The translations under genes were made by a program, and so were the position numbers. Source: Thiotrichales bacterium (lineage in GTDB: Bacteria; Pseudomonadota; Gammaproteobacteria; HK1). Taken from it: 64,000 bases of DNA. Position 1 is the first letter of the stretch. Every line of letters begins with the position of its first letter. The DNA is taken from NCBI GenBank assembly GCA_026709935.1, contig JAPOSC010000018.1, positions 55,100 through 119,099 on the forward strand, read 5' to 3'. Of the stretch, positions 51,703 through 61,060 are shown in pieces. Under the pieces are notes generated by a model that saw only the letters and a list, made by a program, of their open reading frames with translations, was not told where the DNA came from and made no database searches.

Positions 51703-54228
51703 TCAGAACAGCTTTTCCTGGACCGTCTCGGCACCCGGCCCTTCACCGCCGGTCATGCGCTCCGCGACCCGCCTCTGCGGAACCCGCTCCACCCGGAAGT
51801 TCTCGAACACCGCGCCTTCGTGCGAAGCGCCCGTGAGCTCTCCGGTCCCGGGGTCGATGCGTACGGTCACGATCCCCTCCGGCGGCGGGTTCTCCCGCCG
51901 CGGGACGCCTTCGAGCGCGTCCTTCATGTAGGCGATCCACATCGGCAGCGCGGCGGTGGCGCCCGTCTCGCGTCGGCCGAGGGGGCGGAACTCATCGAAC
52001 CCGATCCAGGCGGTGGCGACGAGACCCGGAGCGAACCCGGAGAACCACGCATCGAACTGGTCGTTTGTGGTGCCGGTCTTGCCGGCGAGATCGTCGCGCT
52101 CCAGCACCAGCGCCTTGCGCCCGGTGCCCCGGCGGATGACGTCGCGCAGCAGCGAGCCCATCAGCCATGCGTTGCGGGCATCGATGACGCGCGGCGCGCG
52201 GCGCACCAGCCCGGATCGCTCGGGGTCGGTGCCAGCGGCGGTGTCCGCGATGGTATCGGTGGTGGGGTCAGCGATGGTGCCAACGGCGGGGTCAGCGGTG
52301 GGGTCAGCGGTGGTGTCGGCCAATGAGGCGGAATCTGCGTCCGCATCACCGGCCAAGGCCTCGGGTGTGGACATGGCGGCCGGTGCATCGTCTTCGCAGT
52401 GGTGGCACACGACGAGCGGGTCCGCCGCGAAGACAAGTTGGTCGTCCCCGTCGAGCACGCGCTCGATGAAGTACGGCTCTACGGCATGACCGCCGTTGGC
52501 GAGCACCGCGTACCCGGCGGCGGCCCCCAGCGGCGTCAGCTCCCCGCTGCCGAGCGCGAGCGACAGCCCCCGGGGCAGGCGTTCGGTATCGATTCCGAAC
52601 TTTGCGACGTGACCGAGGGCGAAGTCGATGCCGATCTCGCGCAGCAACCGGATGGAGACGAGGTTGCGCGATTTGAACAACGCGGTGCGCAATGGGGTGG
52701 GACCGAAGAACTTGCCGCTGTAGTTCTCGGGCCGCCACGCCCCCGTGAGGCTCTCGTCCTCGTACACCACCGGGGCGTCGTTGATGATGCTGGCGGCGGT
52801 ATAGCCGTACTCCAGCGCGGCCGAATAGATGAACGGCTTGAAGCTCGATCCGGGCTGGCGCCGGGCCTGGGTCACACGGTTGAACTTGCTGTGCTGGAAG
52901 TCGAAACCGCCAGTCAGGGCGACGATGGAGCCATCATCCGGGTCGAGCGAGACCAGCGCCCCCTCGACATCCGGAACCTGGGCGATGCTCCAGCCGTCCC
53001 CGGCCCTTTGCAGGCGGATGACGTCGCCGGCCTTCAGCACCGCGTCGGCGCCCTGCGGTGCTTCGCCCAGGTGGTTCTCGTTGATGTAGGGGCGGGCCCA
53101 CTCCATGCTCTCGAGCGCGATCTCCACCGGACCCTCGTTCCGCACCCAGACGGCGACGGTGCGCGCGTCCGCCGAGGTGACCACCGCCGGCACGAGTCCA
53201 CCCAGCTCCGGGATGTCCTTCAGTACGCGCCGGAGAGACGGCGCCCCGTCTCCGGTAGCGACTTGCTGCTCCGGCTTGCGGAAACCGTGGCGGGCGTCGT
53301 ATTCGAGCAACGTCTGCCGGAGCGCCGCGTTGGCGGCGTGCTGGAGCCGGCTGTCGAGGGTCGTCCAGACCTCGTACCCGGCGGTGTAGGCCTCGGGTCC
53401 GTACGTCTCCTCCAGGTGCGCGCGCACCATCTCCGCGACATAGGGCGCCTCGACCTCGACGGCGAGTCCGTGCACCTGTGCGGTGACCGGCGCATCGCGG
53501 GCGGCGTCGTGCTCGTCCGGCTCGATGTAGCCGAGCTCCAGCATGCGCCGGAGCACGTAGTTCCGGCGCACGACCGCCTGCTCGGGATCGGCGACGGGGT
53601 TGAACCGGGAAGGTGCCTTGGGCAGACCCGCGATCATGGCGACCTGGGGCAGAGTGAGCTCCGTGACCGGGCGTCCGTAGTACACCTGCGCGGCGGCCCC
53701 CACCCCGTAGGCGCGCTGGCCGAGGAAGATCTTGTTGACGTAGAGCTCCAGGATCTCCTGCTTGGTGAATTCGCGCTCGATCTTCAGCGCGAGGAGGATC
53801 TCGTTTAGCTTGCGGATGTAGGTCTTCTCCCGGGACAGGAAGAAGTTCCGGGCCACCTGCATCGTGATGGTGCTGCCGCCGGGCCCCTTTTCCCCGGTGC
53901 GGACAAGGTAGAGCACGGCGCGGGTCAGGCCCTGCCAGTCGACGCCCGGGTGCTCGAAGAAGCGGTCGTCCTCGCTGGCGAGGAACGCCTGGATGAGCCG
54001 CGCCGGGACCTCGTGGAGGTGAAGCGGCGCGCGGCGCTTCTCGCCGAACTCGGCGATGAGCTGGTCATCACGGGTGTAGACGCGCAACGGCACTTGCAAC
54101 CGCACTTCGCGCAGCGTCTCCGCGGAGGGGAGCTTCGGCTCCAGGTACCGGTAGACGCCAAAGACGCCAACCGCCCCGAGGCCGACGGCGAGCACCGCCA
54201 GCAGCACCAGGATGCCGAGAGCCTTCAT
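51703..54228 (-). CDS. mrcA: Penicillin-binding protein 1A (bifunctional glycosyltransferase/transpeptidase)
   Basis: An 841-residue class A PBP. A membrane anchor (residues 4-28) is followed by the GT51 glycosyltransferase domain (SEDDRFFEHPGVD near residue 85, STITMQVARNFFLS). The transpeptidase domain has the catalytic serine in SSFKPF near residue 460, SRN near residue 517 and KTGT near residue 713. The OB-like insertion of PBP1A lies between the two. An extra low-complexity Asp/Thr/Ala/Pro linker near residues 636-667 comes from a short tandem repeat. The start is ATG at 54228. Confidence 0.93.
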   Translation of the reverse strand: MKALGILVLLAVLAVGLGAVGVFGVYRYLEPKLPSAETLREVRLQVPLRVYTRDDQLIAEFGEKRRAPLHLHEVPARLIQAFLASEDDRFFEHPGVDWQGLTRAVLYLVRTGEKGPGGSTITMQVARNFFLSREKTYIRKLNEILLALKIEREFTKQEILELYVNKIFLGQRAYGVGAAAQVYYGRPVTELTLPQVAMIAGLPKAPSRFNPVADPEQAVVRRNYVLRRMLELGYIEPDEHDAARDAPVTAQVHGLAVEVEAPYVAEMVRAHLEETYGPEAYTAGYEVWTTLDSRLQHAANAALRQTLLEYDARHGFRKPEQQVATGDGAPSLRRVLKDIPELGGLVPAVVTSADARTVAVWVRNEGPVEIALESMEWARPYINENHLGEAPQGADAVLKAGDVIRLQRAGDGWSIAQVPDVEGALVSLDPDDGSIVALTGGFDFQHSKFNRVTQARRQPGSSFKPFIYSAALEYGYTAASIINDAPVVYEDESLTGAWRPENYSGKFFGPTPLRTALFKSRNLVSIRLLREIGIDFALGHVAKFGIDTERLPRGLSLALGSGELTPLGAAAGYAVLANGGHAVEPYFIERVLDGDDQLVFAADPLVVCHHCEDDAPAAMSTPEALAGDADADSASLADTTADPTADPAVGTIADPTTDTIADTAAGTDPERSGLVRRAPRVIDARNAWLMGSLLRDVIRRGTGRKALVLERDDLAGKTGTTNDQFDAWFSGFAPGLVATAWIGFDEFRPLGRRETGATAALPMWIAYMKDALEGVPRRENPPPEGIVTVRIDPGTGELTGASHEGAVFENFRVERVPQRRVAERMTGGEGPGAETVQEKLF
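52227..52320. repeat. Degenerate short tandem repeat inside mrcA
   Basis: Imperfect copies of a ~12-base unit close to ggggtcagcggt, several in a row. On the minus strand it encodes Ala/Asp/Thr/Pro-rich units, mostly of the form TADP or TIADPT, in the linker before KTGT. It keeps the frame. Confidence 0.7.
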
Positions 54229-54387
54229 GCGCCGGCGAATCGAATCATGAGTTGATGACTCTATGCGGGCCCGCAGCCGAGAGACCTTCGACCGCGCACC
54301 GCCCAAGGGGTTCGACCGTCAGCGGAAGGAGTATACGCCGGACGCGCCCCGCCCATCGCCTCACTGCAAAGCCGCACCCGGAATCCC

Positions 54388-54554
54388 GGATTCCGCCGAC
54401 GTTACCGGGATTCGCTCGCCCAGGCCGACTTCGCAGGAGCCGGGGACGACGCCGAGCGGTACTCGCTCGTCGTCGCCAATCCGCCGTTTGCAGGCAGTCT
54501 CGACACAGGTTTGCACCGCCTGTATCGGAAGACTACAGTGCCTGCACCATGAGC
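54388..54554 (+). pseudogene. Type I restriction HsdM methyltransferase remnant
   Basis: A frame without a start reads YRDSLAQADFAGAGDDAERY then SLVVANPPFAGSLD, which is motif IV (NPPF) of type I N6-adenine methyltransferases together with its upstream signature, before drifting into unrelated residues and a TGA at 54552. The rest of hsdM, hsdS and hsdR is absent. It marks a lost or replaced type I system between mrcA and the amidase. Confidence 0.65.
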
Positions 54555-54573
54555 ACGCAGTACACGATACCGC

Positions 54574-56001
54574 ATGCCTGACCCCCTTCCCCCGGACGCC
54601 GAGATCGTCTTCGCCCCCGCCCGCGATCTGGTGCGCTGGCTCGTCGAGGGCGTGCTGAGCGCCGAGGAGTTGATGACCCGGTACCTCGACCGCATCGAGG
54701 CGGTGAATCCCACGGTCAACGCCATCGTCACCCTGGCGCCCGAGGCCGCCATGGAAGGCGCGCAGGCGGCGGACGCGGCCCGCACCCGGGGCGAAACACC
54801 GGGGCCGCTCCACGGGCTGCCGATCGCGTGCAAGGACCTCACCCTGACCCGCGGCATCCGCACCACGTTCGGGTCGCCCATCTACCGCGACTTCGTGCCC
54901 GATCAGGACGATCTTTACGTCGAGCGGCTCAAGGCGGCCGGCGCGATCATCATCGGCAAGACCAACACTCCCGAGTTCGGGGCGGGCTCCCAGACCTTCA
55001 ACCCGGTATTCGGGGCCACGAAGAACCCCTACGCAACCGATCGCACCTGCGGGGGAAGCAGCGGAGGCGCCGCGGTCGCCGTCGCCGGCGGGATGCTGCC
55101 GCTCGCGGACGGTACGGACATGGGCGGCTCGCTGCGCAACCCCGCGTCGTGGTCCAACGTGGTCGGCTTTCGCACCTCGCCGGGTCGGGTGCCGATGTGG
55201 CCTCGCACCAAGCTCTACGACCCGATGGGCGTCGCCGGCCCGATCGGCCGGCGGGTGGCCGACGTGGCCCTGCTTCTCTCGGCCATGGCCGGTCCCGACC
55301 GGCGGGCGCCGCTGTCCATCGACACCCCGGGAAGCGCGTTCCGGGAGCCGCTGGAGCGTGACTTCAACGGCGTGCGCATCGCCTGGAGCCCGACCCTCGG
55401 CGGCTACCCGGTGGAGCCTGCGGTGCTCGATGTCTGCGGCGCCGCCGTCGCCCGCTTCGGCGACATCGGCTGCACCGTGGAGGAGGCGGACCCGGACCTG
55501 ACCGACGTGGACGAGATCTTCCAGACCCTGCGCGCGTTCGCCTTCGCGATGTCGCACGAGGCGCACCTTCGCGACCATCGCGCGATGCTCAAGGACACCG
55601 TCATCTGGAACACGGAGCAGGGGCTCGCCCTGGGCGGCATGGACGTGGCGCACGCCGAGGTGAAGCAGGCCGCGCTGTTCGACCGGATGGTCGCGTTCTT
55701 CGACCGCTTCGACTACCTCGTCTGCCCGACCACCCAGGTGCCGCCGTTCTCGGTCGACACCGACTGGGTGCGCGAGATCAACGGCGTCGCGCTCGAGACG
55801 TACATCGACTGGATGGCGGCGTGCTACACCATCACCGTCACCGGCTGCCCCTCGATCTCGGTGCCGGCCGGCTTCACCCCGGACGGCCTGCCGCTCGGCA
55901 TCCAGATCGTCGCGCCGCCGAAGTGCGACTTCGCGGCGCTGCAGCTCGCCCACGCCTACGAGGGCGTCGCCGGGTTCGCGAATCGGCGCCCACCGCTGTG
56001 A
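54574..56001 (+). CDS. Amidase signature family hydrolase
   Basis: A 475-residue amidase of the Ser-cisSer-Lys type. The catalytic lysine is in IACKDLTLTRG near residue 89, the serine loop is GGSSGGAAVAVAGGMLPLADG, and TDMGGSLRNPASW holds the nucleophile serine near residue 188. Substrates may be amides, carbamoylated compounds or the aminoacyl-tRNA of GatA, but the length and the C-terminus look more like the general amidases. It is transcribed toward the TOTE gene with 210 bases between. Confidence 0.9.
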   Translation: MPDPLPPDAEIVFAPARDLVRWLVEGVLSAEELMTRYLDRIEAVNPTVNAIVTLAPEAAMEGAQAADAARTRGETPGPLHGLPIACKDLTLTRGIRTTFGSPIYRDFVPDQDDLYVERLKAAGAIIIGKTNTPEFGAGSQTFNPVFGATKNPYATDRTCGGSSGGAAVAVAGGMLPLADGTDMGGSLRNPASWSNVVGFRTSPGRVPMWPRTKLYDPMGVAGPIGRRVADVALLLSAMAGPDRRAPLSIDTPGSAFREPLERDFNGVRIAWSPTLGGYPVEPAVLDVCGAAVARFGDIGCTVEEADPDLTDVDEIFQTLRAFAFAMSHEAHLRDHRAMLKDTVIWNTEQGLALGGMDVAHAEVKQAALFDRMVAFFDRFDYLVCPTTQVPPFSVDTDWVREINGVALETYIDWMAACYTITVTGCPSISVPAGFTPDGLPLGIQIVAPPKCDFAALQLAHAYEGVAGFANRRPPL

Positions 56002-56211
56002 CGCCGCGGCCGGAGTGACGAGCAGTACATCAGCGCCGACGCGGGAATCCGCAGGCCGCCCTCCCGCGAGGCGCGGTCGATTCAGTCTGATCCGGTCCCG
56101 GATACGCCTGTATTCGGACGTGAATTCTTCCAGGTACACACCAAATCGGTGATGACTATTGCCGATTTCGAGTAATCAGTCTGCAGTACGAATCGATCCG
56201 GTCCCTGTGTA

Positions 56212-59043
56212 ATGACCATGAACGATACCGTCGGCGTGCATCGGGGCTCTCCCGCGCAAGCCAAGATCGCTCTGTTCCGCACCCTCTTCCGGGGGCGCGA
56301 GGATGTCTGGCCGCGCCGCTTCGAGAGCCTCCGTACCGGCAAATCCGGCTACGCCCCGGCGTGCGTCAACGAGTGGCGGCCCGGGGTGTGCGAGAAGCCG
56401 AGAATCAAATGCGCCGTCTGTCCCCATCGGCAGTTCCTGCCGGTCACCGACGAAGCCATCCACGCGCACCTGACCGGCACGGATGATGCGGGCAAGCCCT
56501 TCACGATGGGCGTCTACCCGATGCTGCGCGACGAGACCTGTCACTTCCTGGCCGTCGACTTCGACGGCAAGGCCTGGGGAGAGGACGCAACCGCCTGTCT
56601 GTCGACATGCATCCGACGAGGGGTGCCCGCGGCGCTCGAACGCTCGAGGTCGGGCAACGGTGGTCACGTCTGGCTGTTCTTCGATACCGCCGTGGCGGCC
56701 GGCCTTGCGCGCCGGCTGGGGGCGCTGCTTCTCACCGAGACCATGGACGCGCGACCCGACCTCGGATTCCGCTCCTATGACCGCTTCTTCCCCAATCAGG
56801 ACACGTTGCCCCGCAGCGGATTCGGCAATCTGATCGCCCTGCCGCTGCAAGGCGCGCCACGAAAGATCGGCAACAGCGTGTTCGTCGACACCGATCTGAA
56901 TCCGTTTCCCGACCAGTGGGCGTACCTGTCACAGATCGGCCGCGTGCCTGCCAACCAGGCGGAATCGCTCGTCGGCGAGGCGGAGAGGGAAGGTCGCGTG
57001 CTGGGTGTGAAGGCGGTCGAGAGCGACGAGCACCTTGCCTCCGCGCCGTGGAAGATGATGCCCTCGCGCCGACCGCGCGACCCGCCGGTGATCGACCCCC
57101 TGCCTGAAACCGTCGAGATCGTGCTCGGCGACGGGATCTACATCGCGAAGCAGGGCCTCCCGCCCGGCATCGTCGCCCGGCTGATGCGCCTCGCGGCGTT
57201 CCGGAATCCCGAGTTCTACCGCGCGCAGGCCATGCGCCTTCCTGCCTGGGACAAGCGGAGAATCGTCGATTACGGGGAGGACGGCCCGCGGTTCATCCGG
57301 CTTCCGCGCGGGTGTCTCGAGGATGCCCGGCACCTGCTGCGACGCTCCGGCATCAAGCCGTCGCTTGATGATCAACGCTGCGCCGGGACGCCCGTTTCGG
57401 TGTCCTTTCAGGGCGAGCTGCGTCCCGAGCAGGAGATGGCGGCGTCCGCCATGCTCGCGCACGACACCGGCATCCTGGCCGCCACCACTGCCTTCGGGAA
57501 GACCGTGGTCGCGGCGTGGCTGATCGCCCAGCGCGACGTCAACGCCCTGATTCTCGTGCACCGCAAGCAGCTCATGGGGCAGTGGGCCGACCGGCTGTGC
57601 GAGTTTCTCGACATCACGCCCCGCGAGATCGGTCGTCTGGGCGGTGGTCGGAAGAAGCTCAGGGGCAGGATCGACATCGCCATGATTCAGAGCCTCGTCA
57701 GGAACGAGGTGGTGGACGACCGCATCGCGGACTACGGGCACGTGATCATGGACGAATGCCACCATGTCCCCGCGCCCGGTTTCGCGCAGGTTGCGAACCG
57801 GGCCAGGGCACGGTACGTCACCGGACTCTCGGCCACCGTGACGCGCAAGGATGGCCAGCACCCGGCACTGTTCATGCAGTGCGGCCCCGTCAGGCATCGC
57901 GTGGACGCGAAGCAGCAGGCGGCCCGCCGGCCGTTCTCCCACCAGGTGCTGGTTCAACCCACCGGCTTTCGCATGCCCGGCGAGCCCGACCGCGACCCTC
58001 GCATCGAGTACCGGCGGATTTGCGAGCACCTGGCGGGGGACGACGCGCGCAATACGGCGATTTGCGCCGATGTGGGCCGGAGCATTCGGGAAGGTCGCGC
58101 CCCGCTCGTCCTGACCGAACGGATCGATCACCTGGAGGCCCTGGCCGGCGGGCTGCGCGCCGTGGGGGCAGATGTGGTCGTGCTCAGAGGCGGCATGGGC
58201 ACCAGGCGACTCAAGGCCGCGCTGGCGCGCGCGGCGGAGCACACCTCCGGACAGGTGCTTCTGGCCACGGGCCGTTTCATCGGGGAGGGGTTCGACAATG
58301 CCCGTCTCGACACTCTGTTCCTGACGATGCCCGTGTCGTGGCGCGGCACCATCGCCCAGTACATCGGGCGCCTGCATCGCCTTCATCAGGACAAGCGGGA
58401 GGTGCGGGTGCACGACTACGCCGATCTCGATGTCCCGATGCTGGCCCGGATGCTCGACAAGCGCTGCCGCGGCTACGAGGCGGCCGGCTATTCGATCTCC
58501 CTGCCCGCCAGCGCCGCCCCCGGCTGGCCGCCCGGCATCCCGCTGCCCGCCGACGAGCACTGGAAGCAGCACTACGGCGCGAGCGTGCGGCGCCTGCTGC
58601 GCGACGGTGTGGACGAGCCGCTCGCCGATCTGTTCACACAGGTCTCGTGCGAGACGCCGGCCGTCGCGCAGGGGGCGGAGCGGACCCGCAGTGCGAGCGG
58701 GGCATTCCTGTTCCGACGCCTGCAGAGCCTGCCCGAGACGCACGACCGCTTTCGCGTGAACGAACGGCTGCCGATTCCGTGCTTCGAGGACGGGCGGGTG
58801 GAGGTTGACTTTCTCGACCCGACGTCGAGGCTGGTGATCGAGCTGGACGGCGGGCAACATCTCGCGGACCCGGAAGCCTACCGGCGGGACCGACGCAAGG
58901 ACGCGCTGCTTCAGGCGCACGGCTATCTGGTGCTGAGGTTCCTGGCTGAAGATCTCGGGAGCAGGCTCGACGCGGTGCTCGACGAAGTGTTGCAGGCGAT
59001 CGCCGCCAGGAACCGAAGATCCGGAGGCTCCACATATGACTGA
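56212..59043 (+). CDS. TOTE-type conflict protein: primase-like domain, SF2 helicase and DUF559-type nuclease in one chain
   Basis: A 943-residue multidomain protein. Residues 20-75 have a cysteine cluster (C51, C60, C67, C70) that could bind zinc. Residues ~85-240 are an archaeo-eukaryotic primase-like domain: the DFD acidic motif (116-118), SGNGGHVW (147-154), SYDRFFPNQDT and GFGNLIALPL, as in TOTE conflict systems. The helicase follows, with TAFGKT (Walker A, near residue 430), DECHH (514-518) and QYIGRLHRLH from residue 716. The C-terminus is a DUF559-type nuclease: D866, E877-x-D879 and H883 in IELDGGQH. A defensive or mobile role is expected. ATG 56212 or 56218; the stop overlaps the P450 start by eight bases. 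Confidence 0.88.
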   Translation: MTMNDTVGVHRGSPAQAKIALFRTLFRGREDVWPRRFESLRTGKSGYAPACVNEWRPGVCEKPRIKCAVCPHRQFLPVTDEAIHAHLTGTDDAGKPFTMGVYPMLRDETCHFLAVDFDGKAWGEDATACLSTCIRRGVPAALERSRSGNGGHVWLFFDTAVAAGLARRLGALLLTETMDARPDLGFRSYDRFFPNQDTLPRSGFGNLIALPLQGAPRKIGNSVFVDTDLNPFPDQWAYLSQIGRVPANQAESLVGEAEREGRVLGVKAVESDEHLASAPWKMMPSRRPRDPPVIDPLPETVEIVLGDGIYIAKQGLPPGIVARLMRLAAFRNPEFYRAQAMRLPAWDKRRIVDYGEDGPRFIRLPRGCLEDARHLLRRSGIKPSLDDQRCAGTPVSVSFQGELRPEQEMAASAMLAHDTGILAATTAFGKTVVAAWLIAQRDVNALILVHRKQLMGQWADRLCEFLDITPREIGRLGGGRKKLRGRIDIAMIQSLVRNEVVDDRIADYGHVIMDECHHVPAPGFAQVANRARARYVTGLSATVTRKDGQHPALFMQCGPVRHRVDAKQQAARRPFSHQVLVQPTGFRMPGEPDRDPRIEYRRICEHLAGDDARNTAICADVGRSIREGRAPLVLTERIDHLEALAGGLRAVGADVVVLRGGMGTRRLKAALARAAEHTSGQVLLATGRFIGEGFDNARLDTLFLTMPVSWRGTIAQYIGRLHRLHQDKREVRVHDYADLDVPMLARMLDKRCRGYEAAGYSISLPASAAPGWPPGIPLPADEHWKQHYGASVRRLLRDGVDEPLADLFTQVSCETPAVAQGAERTRSASGAFLFRRLQSLPETHDRFRVNERLPIPCFEDGRVEVDFLDPTSRLVIELDGGQHLADPEAYRRDRRKDALLQAHGYLVLRFLAEDLGSRLDAVLDEVLQAIAARNRRSGGSTYD

Positions 59044-60469
59044 AGCATCACCCCCTCTGAAGTCCTGGGATGACCTGGACGGGCCGCGCGGCCTGCCCAT
59101 CGCCGGGAACCTCTTCCAGATCCGGCTCGACGCGTTGCACCGCATCTTCGAACAGTGGGCCGACCGGTACGGACGGCTCTACCGCGTGCGCATCGGCCCG
59201 GTGCGGTTGGCGGTGGTCTCCGACCCCGACGCCATCAAGCGCATGCATCGCGAACGCCCGGGTCTCTTCCGGCGCACCCGCACGCTGGAAGCGGTGGCCG
59301 CGGAGATGGGCCTCAAGGGTGTGTTCGCCGCCGAGGGCGAGGACTGGCTGCGCCAGCGCAAGCTCGTGGTGAGAGCGCTGAACACGGCGCACCTGCGCAC
59401 GTTCTTTCCGAAGCTCGCGGTCATCGCCAGGCGCCTCCGGCGACGATGGGAGCAGGCGGCGGATGCGGAGGCACCCGTCGACCTCTGCCACGACCTGATG
59501 CGCATGACCGTGGACGGGGTGACCGGGCTCGCCTTCGGCATCGACTTCAACACGCTGGAGACCCCGGGACCGGTGATCCAGCAGAAGATGGACAAGGTGC
59601 TTCCCATGATCCACCGGCGAGTCAACGCCGCGTTTCCGTACTGGCGCTACCTGCGCCTGCCGGAGGACCGCGCGCTGGACCGGGCCCTGGCGCAGCTCCG
59701 GGTACAGGTGGACGACATCCTGCGGGAGGTGCGCGAGCGGATGCGGGCGGACCCCTCCCTCCACGCCTCGCCGACGAACTTCCTCGAAGCGGTCCTCGCG
59801 GCCGGAGACGCCCAAAAGCTGGGGCTCACGGACGACGTGATCGTCGCCAACGTCTGCAACCTGCTGCTCGCCGGCGAGGACACCACCGCGCACACCATCG
59901 CCTGGACGGTGGATTACTTCATCCGGCATCCGGAGCACTTCGCCCGGGCGCGGGCCGAGGTGGACGCGGTTCTCGGCCCGGCCGCATCGGTCGAGCGCAT
60001 CGAACAGACCGACTGCTTTCCGTTCCTCGACGCATTCTTCCACGAAGCGATGCGGCTGAAGCCGGTGGCACCGGTCAGCGTTCTGGAGCCGATGGAGGAC
60101 GTCGAGATGGTGGGGTGCCTGATCCCGAAGGGCACGCCGATCTTCGGGTTGACCCGCCACATCGCAACGCGGGACGAGCACTTCAGCGACGCGGCCCGTT
60201 TCGACCCGGAACGCTGGCTGGAGGACGGCGATGCACAACGCCGTCGCGCACACGACACGAGCACCTTCCTCCCCTTCGGCGGCGGCCCGCGCTTCTGCCC
60301 CGGCCGCAACTTCGCCCTGCTCCAGATCCGGACCGTGCTGGCGATGCTCTGCCGCAACTTCGACATGGCGTTCGCAGACCCGAAGCGCCCGGTGGAGGAA
60401 CGGCTCGCCTTCACCATGATGCCGACCGGCATGGTGGTGCGGATACGGCGGCGGGTCGATGGCGGCTGA
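59036..60469 (+). CDS. Cytochrome P450
   Basis: A 477-residue P450 monooxygenase. The I-helix oxygen-binding motif is AGEDTTAHT, the K-helix ExxR is EAMR, and the haem-binding cysteine is in FGGGPRFCPGRN (near residue 421). The N-terminus starts with a short charged segment and PRGLPIAGNLFQI, with no membrane anchor, so it is soluble. The substrate and redox partners are unknown; no ferredoxin or reductase is nearby. The ATG overlaps the TOTE gene stop by eight bases, implying coupled translation of two genes with no obvious functional link. Confidence 0.92.
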   Translation: MTEASPPLKSWDDLDGPRGLPIAGNLFQIRLDALHRIFEQWADRYGRLYRVRIGPVRLAVVSDPDAIKRMHRERPGLFRRTRTLEAVAAEMGLKGVFAAEGEDWLRQRKLVVRALNTAHLRTFFPKLAVIARRLRRRWEQAADAEAPVDLCHDLMRMTVDGVTGLAFGIDFNTLETPGPVIQQKMDKVLPMIHRRVNAAFPYWRYLRLPEDRALDRALAQLRVQVDDILREVRERMRADPSLHASPTNFLEAVLAAGDAQKLGLTDDVIVANVCNLLLAGEDTTAHTIAWTVDYFIRHPEHFARARAEVDAVLGPAASVERIEQTDCFPFLDAFFHEAMRLKPVAPVSVLEPMEDVEMVGCLIPKGTPIFGLTRHIATRDEHFSDAARFDPERWLEDGDAQRRRAHDTSTFLPFGGGPRFCPGRNFALLQIRTVLAMLCRNFDMAFADPKRPVEERLAFTMMPTGMVVRIRRRVDGG

Positions 60470-60520
60470 TGACTTGGCCGCCATTTCTCACCGATTCGCG
60501 AAGCGAGGGCGTGGAGATGG

Positions 60521-61060
60521 TCAAGCATCGGCTTGCCTCGCAAGCCTTGTAGGATTTGGCTTGTCGTATTCGTCTATGAGCACCACGACCCGTTCGCCGG
60601 TCTTCCGACGCAACTCCCGGATCAGGTGCTGGGAGCGCAAAGCCGGGATACCGTGCCGAGGGTCGATCGCCGCATCCTCCTCCATTCTGCGAAGCTGGGC
60701 GTTGACGTCCTCGGCGACCCGATCCGGGTTCTCGAAACCGCCGATGCTGAAATCGAGTCGCACCACGGGACTACGACGCGACCAGTCCCACGCTTTGTGA
60801 ATGTACAGCCCCTCGAACAGCGGCTCGTTGCCCTCGAACAGTTCCTTCAGGGTGCTGACGAGCAGGCTTTTCCCGAACCGTCGCGGACGTGAAAGGAAGT
60901 AGCGGGACCCACCCCGGATCAGGGACAGCAGCAAGCGGGTCTTGTCCACGTAGTAGGCATCATCCTCGCACAGCCGGCTGAAGGTCTGGATGCCGATGGG
61001 GAGGAGCTTTCTGGTGATGAGACGGGATCGGAGGGAAAGAAAATCATTGATGGGTGGCAT
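60521..61060 (-). pseudogene. Truncated AAA-ATPase-like protein (PD-(D/E)XK-associated family)
   Basis: A ~180-residue N-terminal fragment. It has LLPIGIQTFSRLCEDDAYYVDKT, the FLSRPRRFGKSLLVSTLK Walker A-like stretch, and VVVLIDEYDKP (Walker B), then stops after eleven unrelated residues. Intact members have ~500-550 residues with a C-terminal DUF1703 nuclease domain. The start is ATG 61060, inside the end of pyrF. The gene is probably a non-functional relic. Confidence 0.75.

Noticed and set aside
52227..52320. CRISPR-like array
   Set aside because: Repeats are short, degenerate, without spacers and inside mrcA.
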